Shown: positions 15,041-24,696, counted from the stretch's first letter. The stretch: 64,000 nt of DNA from Litorilinea aerophila (GCF_006569185.2 NZ_VIGC02000006.1:62001-126000), one strand, 5' to 3'. Numbers and translations are program-made. Notes: generated from the letters alone by a model not told the origin.

Positions 15041-16102
15041 ATGCACGCCACGCCCGAGACCACCCAACTGATCCTGACCGCGGACCCGGACTTCGTGGAC
15101 CTGGCCCAGGAGGAGCTGCAGCAGGCGGACCCCCAGGCCCAGGTGACGGATGCCCTGGCGCCCGGCGTGCTGCTCGTCCACACCGGGCGCCCTTTCCAGG
15201 AGCTGGCCGCGGCCTGGCAAGCCGCACCCCCCATCTTCGTCCGCCACATCTGCCCGGTCCACGTCAGCCTGCCCCTCCAGGGCGACACCGGGGACCTGGA
15301 GACCCTGGCCCTCTACGTGGCGGGTGAGCTGGCGCCGTGGATGGATCCGGCCCTGCCCTTCTCGGTGCAGACCCGGGTGCTGGGCCCGCTGCCCTACAAG
15401 CCCTTCGACGTCAACAGCCGCCTGGCCGAGACCGTCCAGGAGGTGGCCGGCGCGCCGCTGGATGTGCGCGCGCCGGTCCAGGTGCTGTCGGTGGTCTGTG
15501 TGGCAGGGGAAGGCGGGGTCGCGCCCCGGGCCTACCTGGGCCTCTCCCTGGCCGCGGAGAACCTCTCCGACTGGGCCGGAGGGATGCGCCGCTTCAGCCG
15601 AGAACCGGACCAGATCAGCCGCTCCGAGTTCAAGCTGCTGGAGGCGCTGGAAGTCTTCCAGATCCCTTTGACGCCCCGGGGCGTGGCCCTGGATCTGGGC
15701 GCGGCGCCAGGGGGGTGGACCCGGGTGCTGCGCCAGCATCAGCAGTACGTGACGGCGGTGGATCCCGGCGAGCTGGACCCCCGGCTGGCGGCAGATCCCG
15801 CGGTGCGCCACAAGCGCATGACCGCCCAGGCCTACCTGGCCGACGATCCGGATCGGTTCGACATCATCGTCAACGACATGCGCATGGACGCCCGGGATTC
15901 GGCCCGACTGATGGTGGCCTATGCCCGCCAGCTCTACCCGGATGGGTGGGCGCTGATGACCCTGAAGCTCCCGGCCCGGGGGCGGCGCCAGGTCCTGGAC
16001 CACGCGCTGAAGATTCTGCGCCGGGCGTACACCGTGGCCGGGGCCCGGCAGCTCTTCCACAACCGCAGCGAAATTACCGTCTATCTCCGCCCCCGTTCGT
16101 GA
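15041..16102 (+). CDS. RlmM-like SAM-dependent rRNA 2'-O-methyltransferase (FtsJ fold)
   Basis: A 353-residue protein. The N-terminal ~190 residues include THUMP-like sequence (TADPDFVDLAQEEL...LLVHTG). The C-terminal half is an FtsJ-type Rossmann fold: SAM motif ALDLGAAPGGWTRVL, then VTAVDPGELD. The K-D-K-E tetrad expected of 2'-O-methyltransferases is plausible: Lys in EFKLLEAL, Asp in IIVNDMRMD, Lys in MTLKLPARG and Glu in NRSEITVYL. This matches the architecture of E. coli RlmM, which modifies C2498 of 23S rRNA. ATG at 15041 or GTG at 15035 are both possible; neither has a strong ribosome-binding site. It lies 15 bp after purB. Confidence 0.8.
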   Translation: MHATPETTQLILTADPDFVDLAQEELQQADPQAQVTDALAPGVLLVHTGRPFQELAAAWQAAPPIFVRHICPVHVSLPLQGDTGDLETLALYVAGELAPWMDPALPFSVQTRVLGPLPYKPFDVNSRLAETVQEVAGAPLDVRAPVQVLSVVCVAGEGGVAPRAYLGLSLAAENLSDWAGGMRRFSREPDQISRSEFKLLEALEVFQIPLTPRGVALDLGAAPGGWTRVLRQHQQYVTAVDPGELDPRLAADPAVRHKRMTAQAYLADDPDRFDIIVNDMRMDARDSARLMVAYARQLYPDGWALMTLKLPARGRRQVLDHALKILRRAYTVAGARQLFHNRSEITVYLRPRS

Positions 16103-16128
16103 TGGGGCCCTGAAGGAGCAGTTGGACT

Positions 16129-17106
16129 ATGCGACTGGGCGTGCTCGCGGACATCCACGGCAACCTGCCCGCCCTGGAGGCGGTCATCGCCGAGCTGGAA
16201 CGGCTCCAGCCTGACCATATCCTCCTGAACGGGGACCTGATCAATGCCGTGCCCTTCAGCGCAGCCGTGATTGACCGGGTCCGGGAGTTGGGTTGGGTGG
16301 TGGTGCGGGGCAACCACGAGTTTTACTACCTGGACTATGTCTCGCCCCAGGCCGGGGTGGAGTACCAGGACCCGGCCCGCTGGGGGCAGCTCCACTGGCT
16401 GGCGGCCCAGCTGACCCCGGAGCAGGGGGCCTACCTGGCCATGCTGCCCGATGAGCGCACCCTCTATCTGCCCGACACCGCGCCGGTTCGGGTGGCCCAC
16501 GGCGTCCCCGGTCAGAATCGGGTCGGCTTCCACAGCCAGCAGCCCGCGGCCGAGATCGTGGCCGCGGTGGCCCACGTGGCCGAGGAGACCCTCATCTCGG
16601 CCCACACCCACGTCCAGGTGGATCGCCACGTCTACCTCCACGCGGACATGGTCCAGGATTTCCTGGCCGATCCCCACCCCAACCGGTTCACCTGTCCCAA
16701 CGGGCCGCGACACTGGCATGTGATCAACCCGGGGAGCGTGGGGTTGCCCCTCAACGGTGACCCCGCGGCCCAGTTTGCCATCCTGGAGAGTGTGCCCGAA
16801 GCAGTGGAGCCGGGCGGCTGGCGGGTGACCCATCACCGGGTGCCGTACGACCGTCGGCCGGCCCTGGCTGCCTACGAGGAGAGCGGCATGATGGAGGCGG
16901 GCGGCGTCATCACCCGGCTCTTCTACTGGGAGCTGGTGACGGCGGAGCCGGAGATCATTCTCTTTTACCGGTGGGCCCGGGAGCGGGGCATGGAGCCGGA
17001 CGAAGACATCGACAGCACGTTCGCGGCCTATGTGGCGGCCACGGGGCGGGACGGGTATGTGCGGGCGCGGGATCCGTTGTGGGGGATGAGGGGATTGGGT
17101 GATTAG
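16129..17106 (+). CDS. Metallophosphoesterase (YfcE/calcineurin-like), intact metal site
   Basis: A 325-residue phosphoesterase. All metal-binding blocks are present: LADIHGNLPAL (D-x-H-G-N), LLNGDLI (G-D), VVRGNHEF (G-N-H-E), VAHG, SAHTHVQ (x-H-T-H) and INPGSVGLP. The C-terminal 80 residues add an extension rich in aromatic and acidic residues (YEESGMMEAGG...FYRWARERGMEPDED). The substrate is unknown. AAGGAG lies 11 bases before the ATG. Its stop codon overlaps the stop of the convergent DUF4129 gene by 3 bp, so no terminator separates the two. Confidence 0.85.
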   Translation: MRLGVLADIHGNLPALEAVIAELERLQPDHILLNGDLINAVPFSAAVIDRVRELGWVVVRGNHEFYYLDYVSPQAGVEYQDPARWGQLHWLAAQLTPEQGAYLAMLPDERTLYLPDTAPVRVAHGVPGQNRVGFHSQQPAAEIVAAVAHVAEETLISAHTHVQVDRHVYLHADMVQDFLADPHPNRFTCPNGPRHWHVINPGSVGLPLNGDPAAQFAILESVPEAVEPGGWRVTHHRVPYDRRPALAAYEESGMMEAGGVITRLFYWELVTAEPEIILFYRWARERGMEPDEDIDSTFAAYVAATGRDGYVRARDPLWGMRGLGD

Positions 17107-18575
17107 GGGGCCTGGTGATTGGGAGCTTGGGGGGATGGGGTGGTGATTTGCGTGTAGTCATGGCGGAGTTGGGCCAGGTGGTCGGGGTCGATGGGGATGT
17201 CGCCGTAGTGGACCTGCATGTAGGCGGCGGTGATGCGGGCCAGCCGTTCCTGGTGGCCGGGGAAGGCCTGGCAGAGGGTGGGCAGGTAGTCGTCCGGCGA
17301 TTGGGCGGGCCGGCGGGGGTAGCCCCGGCGCCGGGCCAGGCGGGTCAGGTTCGCGTAGATGTTCTGCACGGAAAGGGCCGCCAGCAGGCCGGAACCCAGG
17401 CCGAAACGGCGCAGCAGCCGCCACCAGGCCTGGAGTCGGGCCAGGCCCTCGCCCAGCCGGCCCGGGCTGAAGGAGAGCTCTTCGGCGGCCATCTCTTCCT
17501 CGTCCTCCGCCGGGGCCTCCCGCTGGATGCGCATGAAAAAGAGCCAGACCAGGGCAAAGGCCAGGAGCAGGATGCCCGCGGCCAGGCAGTAGCCCAGCCA
17601 GTTCCACGCCTCCACCAGCTGCCCCAGGGTGGGGGCGTTCTCCGGGCCGAAGGTCGTCTCCCCCACGGGTTCCAGTGCCGGCAGTTCCCCCATCAGGCCT
17701 CGCAGGTAGGCCACCAGCCCCTCCAGCGCCGGCGATAGCAGCACGAAAAGCAGCCACAACAGCCGCAGCAGGATCCAGCGAAGGGCTTCCCACACCGGCG
17801 CAAACCAGCCCAAGAAGGCGCCCAGCCGGGCCGGCGTGTAGAGCCGGGTCAGGGCCAGGGCGGTGGCCAACACCAGGGCGATGGCCACCGGCAGGGGCCA
17901 GAGCTGGCTCCACGAAGGTCCGCTCCCCCGGCTCTGGCCAGCGGCCAGGGCCTTCTCTTCCATGCGGGCCAGGGCCACCGCGGCCAGGCCCAAGGCCCAG
18001 AAGAGGACGAAGCCCTGCAGGGCTACCCCGGTGGAGGTGGGCGTCCAGGCGGTCAGCAGGCCGTTGCCCAGGATGGCCAGAAGCATGCCCAGGCGGAAGC
18101 TGACGCCCACGCTGAAGAAGCTGAGCTCCCGGCCGCTGGCCATGGCCACCCGCAACCAGAGGAAAAAGTTGGCCACCACCAGGGCCAGCTCCGGCCGCAG
18201 CCGGCGGGCGAAGCCGAAGATCGCCACCCCGGTGTGGCGCAGCCACGCGAAGTCCAGGGGCGGGGCCAGGGGATAGAGCAGCAGGCGAATGCTGGCCAGG
18301 GTGGCCAGCCCCATGCCGCCCAGCAGGACCAGGTCCCGCCAGGGCGACGGCAGACTGGACCGGTTGAGGAGGTCCGCGGCCAGCATGTAGGCCAGGAGGC
18401 CGCCCCAGAGGCCCAGGAAGAGCGCTGCGTGGCGGGCCGGTTCGGGCAGGCCAGGGAAGGGAGGCCCGCTGGCCGCCTGTTGCCAGAGGAGCAGCCAGAA
18501 GGGGGCAAACCAGGCCGCGTCCATGCCGGCCAGCGCGATGAAGATGAGCCGATGGCGGGGATGGCCCAGGATCAT
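17103..18575 (-). CDS. DUF4129-type membrane protein of the MoxR-DUF58 operon
   Basis: A 490-residue protein with about nine to ten hydrophobic segments in the first 370 residues and a cytoplasmic C-terminus. The tail NIYANLTRLARRRGYPRRPAQSPDDYLPTL...ITAAYMQVHYGD is the DUF4129 pattern, normally found at the end of transglutaminase-like proteins in MoxR-DUF58 operons. Here no transglutaminase domain precedes it. The start at 18575 overlaps the DUF58 stop as ATGA, showing translational coupling. Confidence 0.75.
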   Translation of the reverse strand: MILGHPRHRLIFIALAGMDAAWFAPFWLLLWQQAASGPPFPGLPEPARHAALFLGLWGGLLAYMLAADLLNRSSLPSPWRDLVLLGGMGLATLASIRLLLYPLAPPLDFAWLRHTGVAIFGFARRLRPELALVVANFFLWLRVAMASGRELSFFSVGVSFRLGMLLAILGNGLLTAWTPTSTGVALQGFVLFWALGLAAVALARMEEKALAAGQSRGSGPSWSQLWPLPVAIALVLATALALTRLYTPARLGAFLGWFAPVWEALRWILLRLLWLLFVLLSPALEGLVAYLRGLMGELPALEPVGETTFGPENAPTLGQLVEAWNWLGYCLAAGILLLAFALVWLFFMRIQREAPAEDEEEMAAEELSFSPGRLGEGLARLQAWWRLLRRFGLGSGLLAALSVQNIYANLTRLARRRGYPRRPAQSPDDYLPTLCQAFPGHQERLARITAAYMQVHYGDIPIDPDHLAQLRHDYTQITTPSPQAPNHQAP

Positions 18576-19867
18576 GGTCGGGACTCCGTCGCCAGATCTA
18601 CCCGCACCGGCGCCACCCAATCCTCCACCAGGTGGGGCAGGTGGTAGATGTCCACGCCGGGGAGCAGTGTCCGGGGGGGTTCTGCCGCCAGGGTGAAGAG
18701 CACCAGCCGGCGGCCCGCCGCGGCCAGCTCCTGGAGGGTGATCAGCAGTTCGTCGTGGACCACGGCCGTTACCACGGCCAGGATGGCACCCCAGGGCAGC
18801 TGCCGCGCCTGCTCCATCAGGAGTTGCTCTATGGGCTGGGTGGCAAAGGGCGTGACGGCGGCCAGCATCTCCAGCAGCAGGGTGAGCTGGTTCGGGTTGC
18901 GGCTGGCCGGTACCCGGATGGGCTGGTCGCTGCCCGGCAGGGCGCCGTTGGCCACCAGGCCCGTGGCCAGCCGTTCCTGGTCGGCCAGGGCGGCCAGGCT
19001 GGCCGCTACGCTGATGGTGCGCTCCTGCAGCTCGGGGATGTAGCCATGCCAATGGCGGGGCAGGGTGGTCACGTTCAGGAAGAAGATCACCAGGGGTTCC
19101 TCGGCCGGCTCGTAGACCCGGCTCTGCATCTGCTGGAGGCGGGCGGTGGCCTTCCAGTGGACCCGGCGCAGGCTGTCGCCGGACTGCCATTCCCGGGTGC
19201 CTGCGGTGCGCAGGGGATCTTCGAAGAGGGGGTTGGCCGTGCGCACCGCGCCGAAGGGGTTTTTGGTGGGCAGGCGCAGGGCCTGGGCCGGGTAAAGGCG
19301 GGGGTAGACGATGAGCCGTTGCTCGCCTGCCACCAGCCCCCGGCGGTTGAAGAAGCCGAAGCCGTCGCCGGTGGTGGCCACGGCCGGGCCGTAGCGGTGA
19401 AATCCCCGGCGGCTGCACTGCACGGTGAATTGGCGCACCGCCTGGCGGTAGGGGCCCAGGCTCCAGAAGGTGTTGAAGTCGGCCTGATGGGTGGTGGGGT
19501 TGTAGTCCAGCTCCACCTGGGCCACGGGCAGCTCGGGCGGGAAGCGATCCCGGACTGCGATCCAGGGGAGGGGCAGCCAGTGGCGGTTGTGGAGTTCCAG
19601 GGTCAGGGTCACCGTTTCGCCCTGGAAGGCCCGCTCTTCGCTGAAGCGGCGCCGGTAGTGCAGGCCGTTCAGGCTGGCCGCAGCCCAGAGCCAGCTGCTG
19701 CCCACCACCACAAAGAGGAACACCGCGGCCATGGTCAGGAAGGTGTGGTCCAGGGCCAGGCCCAGCAGGGTGAGGAGCAGGCCCAGGACGATCCAGGCGT
19801 CGCTGAACTGGGTATCCTTGCCGGTGTCCAGCCGGCGTCCCTTGGGAAGAAACGGCCAGGTTGACAT
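18572..19867 (-). CDS. DUF58 domain protein
   Basis: A 431-residue protein with two close TM helices at about residues 24-65, then a beta-rich extracytoplasmic-like region and a vWA-like DUF58 core. The DUF58 signature is clear: FEDPLRTAGTREWQSGDSLRRVHWKATARLQQMQSRVYEP (D-P-x6-R-x-W-x-x-G-D-x-x-R-x-V-x-W). These proteins work with MoxR ATPases, probably as chaperone partners in assembly of cell-surface or metal-containing complexes. The start at 19867 has AGGAAAG upstream; 18 further codons are open above it but lie in the intergenic hairpin. Confidence 0.88.
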   Translation of the reverse strand: MSTWPFLPKGRRLDTGKDTQFSDAWIVLGLLLTLLGLALDHTFLTMAAVFLFVVVGSSWLWAAASLNGLHYRRRFSEERAFQGETVTLTLELHNRHWLPLPWIAVRDRFPPELPVAQVELDYNPTTHQADFNTFWSLGPYRQAVRQFTVQCSRRGFHRYGPAVATTGDGFGFFNRRGLVAGEQRLIVYPRLYPAQALRLPTKNPFGAVRTANPLFEDPLRTAGTREWQSGDSLRRVHWKATARLQQMQSRVYEPAEEPLVIFFLNVTTLPRHWHGYIPELQERTISVAASLAALADQERLATGLVANGALPGSDQPIRVPASRNPNQLTLLLEMLAAVTPFATQPIEQLLMEQARQLPWGAILAVVTAVVHDELLITLQELAAAGRRLVLFTLAAEPPRTLLPGVDIYHLPHLVEDWVAPVRVDLATESRP

Positions 19868-19922
19868 GATCTTTCCTATTGGGGGCGTGGTGCGTGAAAC
19901 ACGGTACGCTCCACGCAGCACG

Positions 19923-20861
19923 CTATTGCACCACCGGCACGGGCACAGTCTCGGCGATCTCGTCCACGATCTGGGCGGGTGTCCGCCCCCGGAGCCGGAT
20001 CTGGGGGCTGATGTGGATGCGATGGGTCAGCAGGGGGCGGCAGAGGTGTTGCACGTCGCTGGGGATCACGTAGGGGCGACCCCGGAGCGCGGCCAGGGCC
20101 TGGCTGGCCCGGAAGAGGGCCAGGCTGCCCCGGGGGGAAACTCCCAGGCGGACGGCTTCGTGTTCGCGGGTGCGGCGCACTACCTGTAAAATATAGTGTA
20201 ACAGATCTTCAGCCACGTGGACCCCGCGCACCTCCTCCTGCAGCTGTCGCACCTGCTCCATGGTGGCCACCGGCTCCAGCCCGGCCATGGGATCCTGGCG
20301 GCCGTGGCGCAACAGGATCTCCCGCTCTTCTTCCAGAGAGGGGTAGCCCAGGGCGATCTGGAGCATGAAGCGGTCCAGCTGTGCCTCGGGCAGGGGGAAG
20401 GTTCCCTCCAGCTCGATGGGGTTCTGGGTGGCGATGACCATGAAGGGCGGGGAGAGGCGATAGGTCTGGCCGTCCACGGTGACCTGGCGCTCCTGCATGG
20501 CCTCCAGCAGGCTGGACTGGGTGCGGGGCGTGGCCCGGTTGATCTCGTCGGCCAGCAGGATCTGGCTGAAGACCGGGCCGGGCCGGAACTCAAATTCCTG
20601 GGTCTTCTGGTTGTAGTAGTTGATGCCCGTCACATCGCTGGGCAGCAGGTCCGGCGTGAACTGGATGCGCGCGAAGCTGCCGTCCAGGCTGCGGGCCAGG
20701 GCCTTGGCCAGGGTGGTCTTGCCGATGCCGGGCACATCTTCCAACAGCACATGGCCGTCGCAGAGGAGGGCCACCAGCAGCAGCTCCACCACGGCCTCTT
20801 TGCCCACCATCACCCGGGCGATATTCGACTGGACTATCTCGGCAAATTGGGCGCAGTTCAT
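19923..20861 (-). CDS. MoxR-family AAA+ ATPase
   Basis: A 312-residue AAA+ ATPase. Walker A is EDVPGIGKTTLAKAL and Walker B is ILLADEINRATPRTQSSLLEAM. The sensor region VIATQNPIELEGTFPLPEAQLDRFML is typical of the MoxR/APE2220 branch, and the C-terminal lid contains VSPRGSLALFRASQALAALRGRPYVIPSDV. It is the first gene of a three-gene leftward operon with DUF58 and DUF4129, 55 bp upstream of DUF58. The frame is open for another 100 codons upstream, but those overlap the secD promoter; ATG at 20861 is the family start. Confidence 0.93.
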   Translation of the reverse strand: MNCAQFAEIVQSNIARVMVGKEAVVELLLVALLCDGHVLLEDVPGIGKTTLAKALARSLDGSFARIQFTPDLLPSDVTGINYYNQKTQEFEFRPGPVFSQILLADEINRATPRTQSSLLEAMQERQVTVDGQTYRLSPPFMVIATQNPIELEGTFPLPEAQLDRFMLQIALGYPSLEEEREILLRHGRQDPMAGLEPVATMEQVRQLQEEVRGVHVAEDLLHYILQVVRRTREHEAVRLGVSPRGSLALFRASQALAALRGRPYVIPSDVQHLCRPLLTHRIHISPQIRLRGRTPAQIVDEIAETVPVPVVQ

Positions 20862-20982
20862 GGTGGATGAGCCTTCCACTGTCCGGGCAGGCGCTTGCCC
20901 GGATGGATTGGATTCTTCTGCCAGTCTAGCGCCAAAGGGAGAGCCGGTCAACTGCGGTGGCCTGGGAATTTGTCCACCCAAT

Positions 20983-21011
20983 TTGACACTCCTGGGGGGG
21001 CAACCTATAAT
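20983..21011 (+). promoter_or_regulatory. Consensus promoter of secDF
   Basis: TTGACA (20983-20988), exactly 17 bp, then TATAAT (21006-21011): a perfect consensus sigma-70 promoter. The transcript would start near 21018, giving about 50 nt of leader before the secD ATG. It is the strongest-looking promoter in the window. Confidence 0.8.
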
Positions 21012-21066
21012 GAGCTGGTTTATGGAAAAGTACCGTCCGCACAGCCAAGCTGGAGCAAAATAGATT

Positions 21067-22461
21067 ATGCGGAATAACACGATAGTCCTGGTACTGGTGA
21101 TTCTCCTCTCCCTCTTCGCCCTGTACATCGTGCTTCCCGTGCCCCATCCGTCCTGGCTGGAGCGCACAGGCGCGGCGGGTCAGTCCGACAGCCCCCTGGG
21201 GTTGAAGCTGGGCCTGGACCTGCAAGGCGGTACCCAGGTTCTGCTGGAGGCCGACCTGCCGGAGGGCCAGACGCCCCCGGAGGGCACCATGGACACGGCC
21301 AAGATCATTGTGGAGAACCGGGTGAACGGCCTGGGCGTGGCCGAAGCCGTGGTGCAGAAGCAGGGGGAGAGCCGGATCATCGTGGAGCTGCCCGGCGTGG
21401 ATAACCCGGACCAGGCAGTGGAGACCCTGCGTTCCACCGGCCAGCTGGAGTTCGTGGATCCCGGCGGCGCGCTGTTGCGCCAGGGGATGATCATCAACAC
21501 CACCAACCACCCCACCCTGGCCAAGGACCTCAAAGCGGAGATCGACGCCGGCAACGCCCCGCCCGCCGATATCCCCTACCCGGACCAGGTCTTTCAGACG
21601 GTCATGACGGGTGAGATCCTGCGTAACGCCGTGGCCACCCAGGATCAGTTCAACCAGTGGCAGATCAACTTCGAGTTGACGGGCCAGGGCAGCGAGCAGT
21701 TCTACGAGTACACCCGTCAGCACATCGGCCAGCCCCTGGCCATCGTCCTGGACGGCCGGGTGCTCTCCGCGCCCACCATCCAGGCCGCCATCCGAGACAG
21801 CGGCGTGATCACCGGCCAGTTCACCCGGGAAGAAGCCGAATCCCTGGCGGTCCAGATGCGCTACGGTGCCCTGCCGGTACCCCTCAAGGTGATCGACATC
21901 CGCACCATCGGCGCCAGCCTGGGGCAAGATTCGGTGGCCCGCAGCCTGCAGGCCGGCATCCTCGGCATCGTCTCCGTGCTTCTGTTCATGTTGCTGCTCT
22001 ACCGCCTGCCTGGCCTCCTGGCCGACGTGGCCCTGGTGATCTATGTGATTCTGAACCTGGCCCTCTTCAAGCTGATCCCCGTCACCCTGACCCTGGCCGG
22101 GATCGCCGGCTTCATCCTCTCGGTGGGCATGGCGGTGGACGCCAACATCCTCATCTTTGAGCGGATGAAGGAGGAGCTGCGGTCGGGCCGCACGGTGCGC
22201 CTGGCCGTGGAGGCGGGCTTCAGCCGGGCGTGGCCGGCCATCCGGGATGGGAACCTTTCCACCCTGATCAGCTGTGCCGTCCTCTACTGGTTCGGCAATA
22301 CCTTCGGCGCCAGCGTGGTCAAGGGCTTCGCGGTCACCCTGAGCATCGGTGTGGTGCTCTCCATGTTCACCGCGGTCTTCATCACCCGGACCTTCATGCG
22401 GGCCTTCCTGTCCGGTGGCGGTCAGAAGTTGCTGGAATCGCGCACGTTGCTGAACTATTAA
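21067..22461 (+). CDS. secD: Protein translocase subunit SecD
   Basis: A 464-residue member of the RND superfamily, which pulls exported proteins from SecYEG using the proton gradient. It has one N-terminal TM helix, the P1-head periplasmic domain starting [21 protein letters not shown] (the D-L-x-G-G motif), [18 protein letters not shown] and [28 protein letters not shown]. Five TM helices follow from about residue 300, with [24 protein letters not shown] and the A-x-x-x-G-F-x-x-A-x-x-x-I-x-D-x-N-x-x-T-L loop. Length is at the short end for SecD, as in other thermophile and Chloroflexota forms. Confidence 0.95.
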   Translation: MRNNTIVLVLVILLSLFALYIVLPVPHPSWLERTGAAGQSDSPLGLKLGLDLQGGTQVLLEADLPEGQTPPEGTMDTAKIIVENRVNGLGVAEAVVQKQGESRIIVELPGVDNPDQAVETLRSTGQLEFVDPGGALLRQGMIINTTNHPTLAKDLKAEIDAGNAPPADIPYPDQVFQTVMTGEILRNAVATQDQFNQWQINFELTGQGSEQFYEYTRQHIGQPLAIVLDGRVLSAPTIQAAIRDSGVITGQFTREEAESLAVQMRYGALPVPLKVIDIRTIGASLGQDSVARSLQAGILGIVSVLLFMLLLYRLPGLLADVALVIYVILNLALFKLIPVTLTLAGIAGFILSVGMAVDANILIFERMKEELRSGRTVRLAVEAGFSRAWPAIRDGNLSTLISCAVLYWFGNTFGASVVKGFAVTLSIGVVLSMFTAVFITRTFMRAFLSGGGQKLLESRTLLNY

Positions 22462-22477
22462 CATTGGTTCCTCTACC

Positions 22478-22538
22478 CCAAATGTGCGCTACCCACCCCG
22501 ACTTCACAGGGAACCAGGCAAGTTGGCACACATTTGGG
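22478..22538 (+). other. Inverted repeat between secD and secF
   Basis: CCCAAATGTG (22478-22487) is repeated in inverse as CACATTTGGG (22529-22538), with a 41-base loop. The right arm ends a few bases before the alternative secF start at 22541 and 25 bases before the ribosome-binding site of the preferred start. It may tune secF translation or protect the mRNA. Confidence 0.4.
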
Positions 22539-22576
22539 AGATGAGCCTTAGCATTCAGATTCGGGAGACCGAGCGT

Positions 22577-23527
22577 ATGTATGCCATCGTGGAACGACGG
22601 GGGCTGTGGTTTACCATCTCTGCCCTGTTCATCCTGCCCGGGATCATCTTCATGATCTGGTCCATGGCGACCCACGGCACCCCCTTGCCCCTCAGCATCG
22701 ACTTTACCGGCGGAACCCTGTGGGAGATCCGTTTCTCGGAGCCGGTTGCCCCTGCCGATGTGCGCAAGATCTTTGTGGATGCCGGCTTCACCGACACGGC
22801 CGCCTTCAACGTGGAGGATGACCGCACCGTCCAGGTTAAGCTGAAGAGCATCGACATCGAGACCAAGACCCAGCTGGCGGAGGCCCTGACCGCGCGCTTC
22901 GGCCCCTTCGAGGAGCGGCTGTACCGCAGCATCGGCCCCACCATGGGCAGCGAAGTGAGCCGGGCCGCGCTCATCGCGGTGGTGGTGGCGTCGGTCCTGA
23001 TCCTGATCTACATCGCCGGGGCCTTTCGCCAGGTCTCCCACCCCCTGCGCTACGGCACCTGTGCCGTCATCGCGCTGGTCCACGACGTCCTGGTGACCAT
23101 CTCCTTCATCGGTGTCATGAACCTGATCGCCGGCTGGGAGGTGGACGCCCTCTTCCTCACCGCGATCCTGACGGTGATCGGGTTCAGCGTCAACGACACC
23201 ATCGTGGTCTTCGACCGCATCCGGGAGAATCTGCGCCGCTATCGCAACGAGCGCTTCGCCACCGTCACCAACCGCAGCCTGATCGAAACCCTGCAGCGTT
23301 CCATCGCCACCCAGGTGACGGTCCTGCTGGTGCTGGTGGCCATCCTGGTCCTGGGCGGGGCCAGCCTGCGCCAGTTCATGGCCACCATGATGGTGGGCAT
23401 GATCTCGGGAACCTACAGCTCCATCTTCAACGCCACCGCGCTGCTGGTGGCCTGGGAGGAAGGCTCCCTGCTCCACAAGGGGAACGATACGGCTCCCCTG
23501 GCGGACGGACGGCAGGTGCTGGCGTAA
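22577..23527 (+). CDS. secF: Protein translocase subunit SecF
   Basis: A 316-residue SecF. It has an N-terminal TM helix, the [15 protein letters not shown] box, a small periplasmic domain, then five TM helices with [46 protein letters not shown] and the family loop [22 protein letters not shown] at 22577 is preferred: GGGAG lies 9 bases upstream and the protein then starts [12 protein letters not shown], the usual SecF beginning. An in-frame ATG at 22541 has its GGGAG directly adjacent, too close to function well. It lies 115 bp after secD. Confidence 0.93.
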   Translation: MYAIVERRGLWFTISALFILPGIIFMIWSMATHGTPLPLSIDFTGGTLWEIRFSEPVAPADVRKIFVDAGFTDTAAFNVEDDRTVQVKLKSIDIETKTQLAEALTARFGPFEERLYRSIGPTMGSEVSRAALIAVVVASVLILIYIAGAFRQVSHPLRYGTCAVIALVHDVLVTISFIGVMNLIAGWEVDALFLTAILTVIGFSVNDTIVVFDRIRENLRRYRNERFATVTNRSLIETLQRSIATQVTVLLVLVAILVLGGASLRQFMATMMVGMISGTYSSIFNATALLVAWEEGSLLHKGNDTAPLADGRQVLA

Positions 23528-23540
23528 ATTGACCGTGGAA

Positions 23541-23569
23541 ACGGCGGAGCGTGTGGCTTCGCCGTTTTT
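23541..23569 (+). terminator. Rho-independent terminator of secDF
   Basis: ACGGCGGAGC (23541-23550) pairs with GCTTCGCCGT (23556-23565) with one mismatched position, a 5-base loop, and is followed by a T run. It lies 14 bp after the secF stop. Confidence 0.8.
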
Positions 23570-23655
23570 GATTGGCGCCCCCGGCCGAAGACGACCACAT
23601 CGGGCGCCCTGAGGCCGGCCCTGGTGTCGGCTAGAATTGATCGACAACCTCTGAT

Positions 23656-24696
23656 ATGCACCTTCAATCTGAAGAGATCCGGCGGGAAACCGCCTCCAGC
23701 CTGCCCACCGCCATGCGCGCCCTGACGTTGACAGACGGTGGCCCCGTTTTGCGCACCGATTATCCGGTGCCCACGCTGCAGCCGGGCGAGGCCCTCATCC
23801 GGGTGCGCCTGGCCGGCATCTGTGGCACCGACCTGGCCCTGCTGGCCAACTACAAGGGCGGCTTCCGGGGCGTGTTGGGCCACGAGTTTGTGGGCGAAGT
23901 GGTCGCTGCCCCCGACGATCCCACCTGGGTGGGTCGCCGGGTGGTCGGGGAGATCAACGTGGGCTGTGGCCGCTGCTCCTGGTGCCGCCACGGCCTGGAG
24001 CGCCACTGCCCCAACCGGCAGAGCATCGGGATCCTGGGGCGGGACGGCGCCTTCGCCGACTACCTGGCCCTGCCCCTGGCCAACCTGCACCCCGTCCCCG
24101 ATGACCTCCCCGATCAGGAAGCTGTTTTCACCGAACCCCTGGCCGCGGCCTGCGAAATCCTGGAGCAGATTCAAGTGACGCCCAACAGCCGGGTGTACGT
24201 GCTGGGGGACGGCCGCCTGGGGCTGCTGGTGGCCCAGGTTCTGGCCCTCACAGGATGTGACCTCACCGTGGTGGGCCATCACCCGCAAAAGCTGGCGGTG
24301 GTGGCGGCCATGGGCATCCAGACCTGCTGCATCCAGGGCGACCAGGTGGATTCCTTCCTCCAACCCCGCTCTGCCCACGTGGTGGTGGAAGCGGTGGGCT
24401 CGGCCCGGGGCTTTGCCCTGGCCCGGCACCTGGTGCGGCCCCGGGGGACCGTGGTGCTGAAGAGCACCTTCCCGGGCGCGCCGCCCGCGGTGGATCTGAG
24501 CGACCTGGTGGTGAACGAAATCCGCCTGGTGGGCAGCCGCTGTGGCCCGTTCCCACCGGCCCTGCGCCACCTGGCCCGGCGAACGGTGCAGGTGGCCCCC
24601 CTGATTCACGACCACTTCCCCCTGGCGGAGGGGCTGGCCGCCCTGGAACGGGCCGGGCAGCGGGGCGTCCTCAAGGTTCTCTTGTCGTTGACGTAA
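23656..24696 (+). CDS. Zinc-dependent medium-chain alcohol dehydrogenase
   Basis: A 346-residue MDR-family oxidoreductase. It has the catalytic zinc region (AGICGTDLALLANYKGGFRGVLGHEFVGEV), the four-cysteine structural zinc lobe (GCGRCSWCRHGLERHCPN) and a Rossmann motif YVLGDGRLGLLVAQV. The substrate is not evident; sorbitol-, threonine- and sugar-alcohol dehydrogenases look similar. The first ~18 residues before MRALTLTDGG are not conserved, so ATG at 23713 is an alternative start. A TAGAAT sequence at 23632 may be its -10 box. Confidence 0.85.
   Translation: MHLQSEEIRRETASSLPTAMRALTLTDGGPVLRTDYPVPTLQPGEALIRVRLAGICGTDLALLANYKGGFRGVLGHEFVGEVVAAPDDPTWVGRRVVGEINVGCGRCSWCRHGLERHCPNRQSIGILGRDGAFADYLALPLANLHPVPDDLPDQEAVFTEPLAAACEILEQIQVTPNSRVYVLGDGRLGLLVAQVLALTGCDLTVVGHHPQKLAVVAAMGIQTCCIQGDQVDSFLQPRSAHVVVEAVGSARGFALARHLVRPRGTVVLKSTFPGAPPAVDLSDLVVNEIRLVGSRCGPFPPALRHLARRTVQVAPLIHDHFPLAEGLAALERAGQRGVLKVLLSLT

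Noticed and set aside
13631-16060. An 809-codon open frame on the minus strand opposite purB and the methyltransferase
   Set aside because: It is an antisense shadow caused by high GC at third positions. Its translation is low-complexity Gly/His/Gln-rich with no domain, and both genes on the other strand are unmistakable.
17103-19418. A single 771-residue membrane protein covering both DUF4129 and much of DUF58
   Set aside because: The first 281 residues are Gly/Pro/Arg-rich shadow of the DUF58 gene. The real start is the ATG at 18575, which overlaps the DUF58 stop as ATGA.
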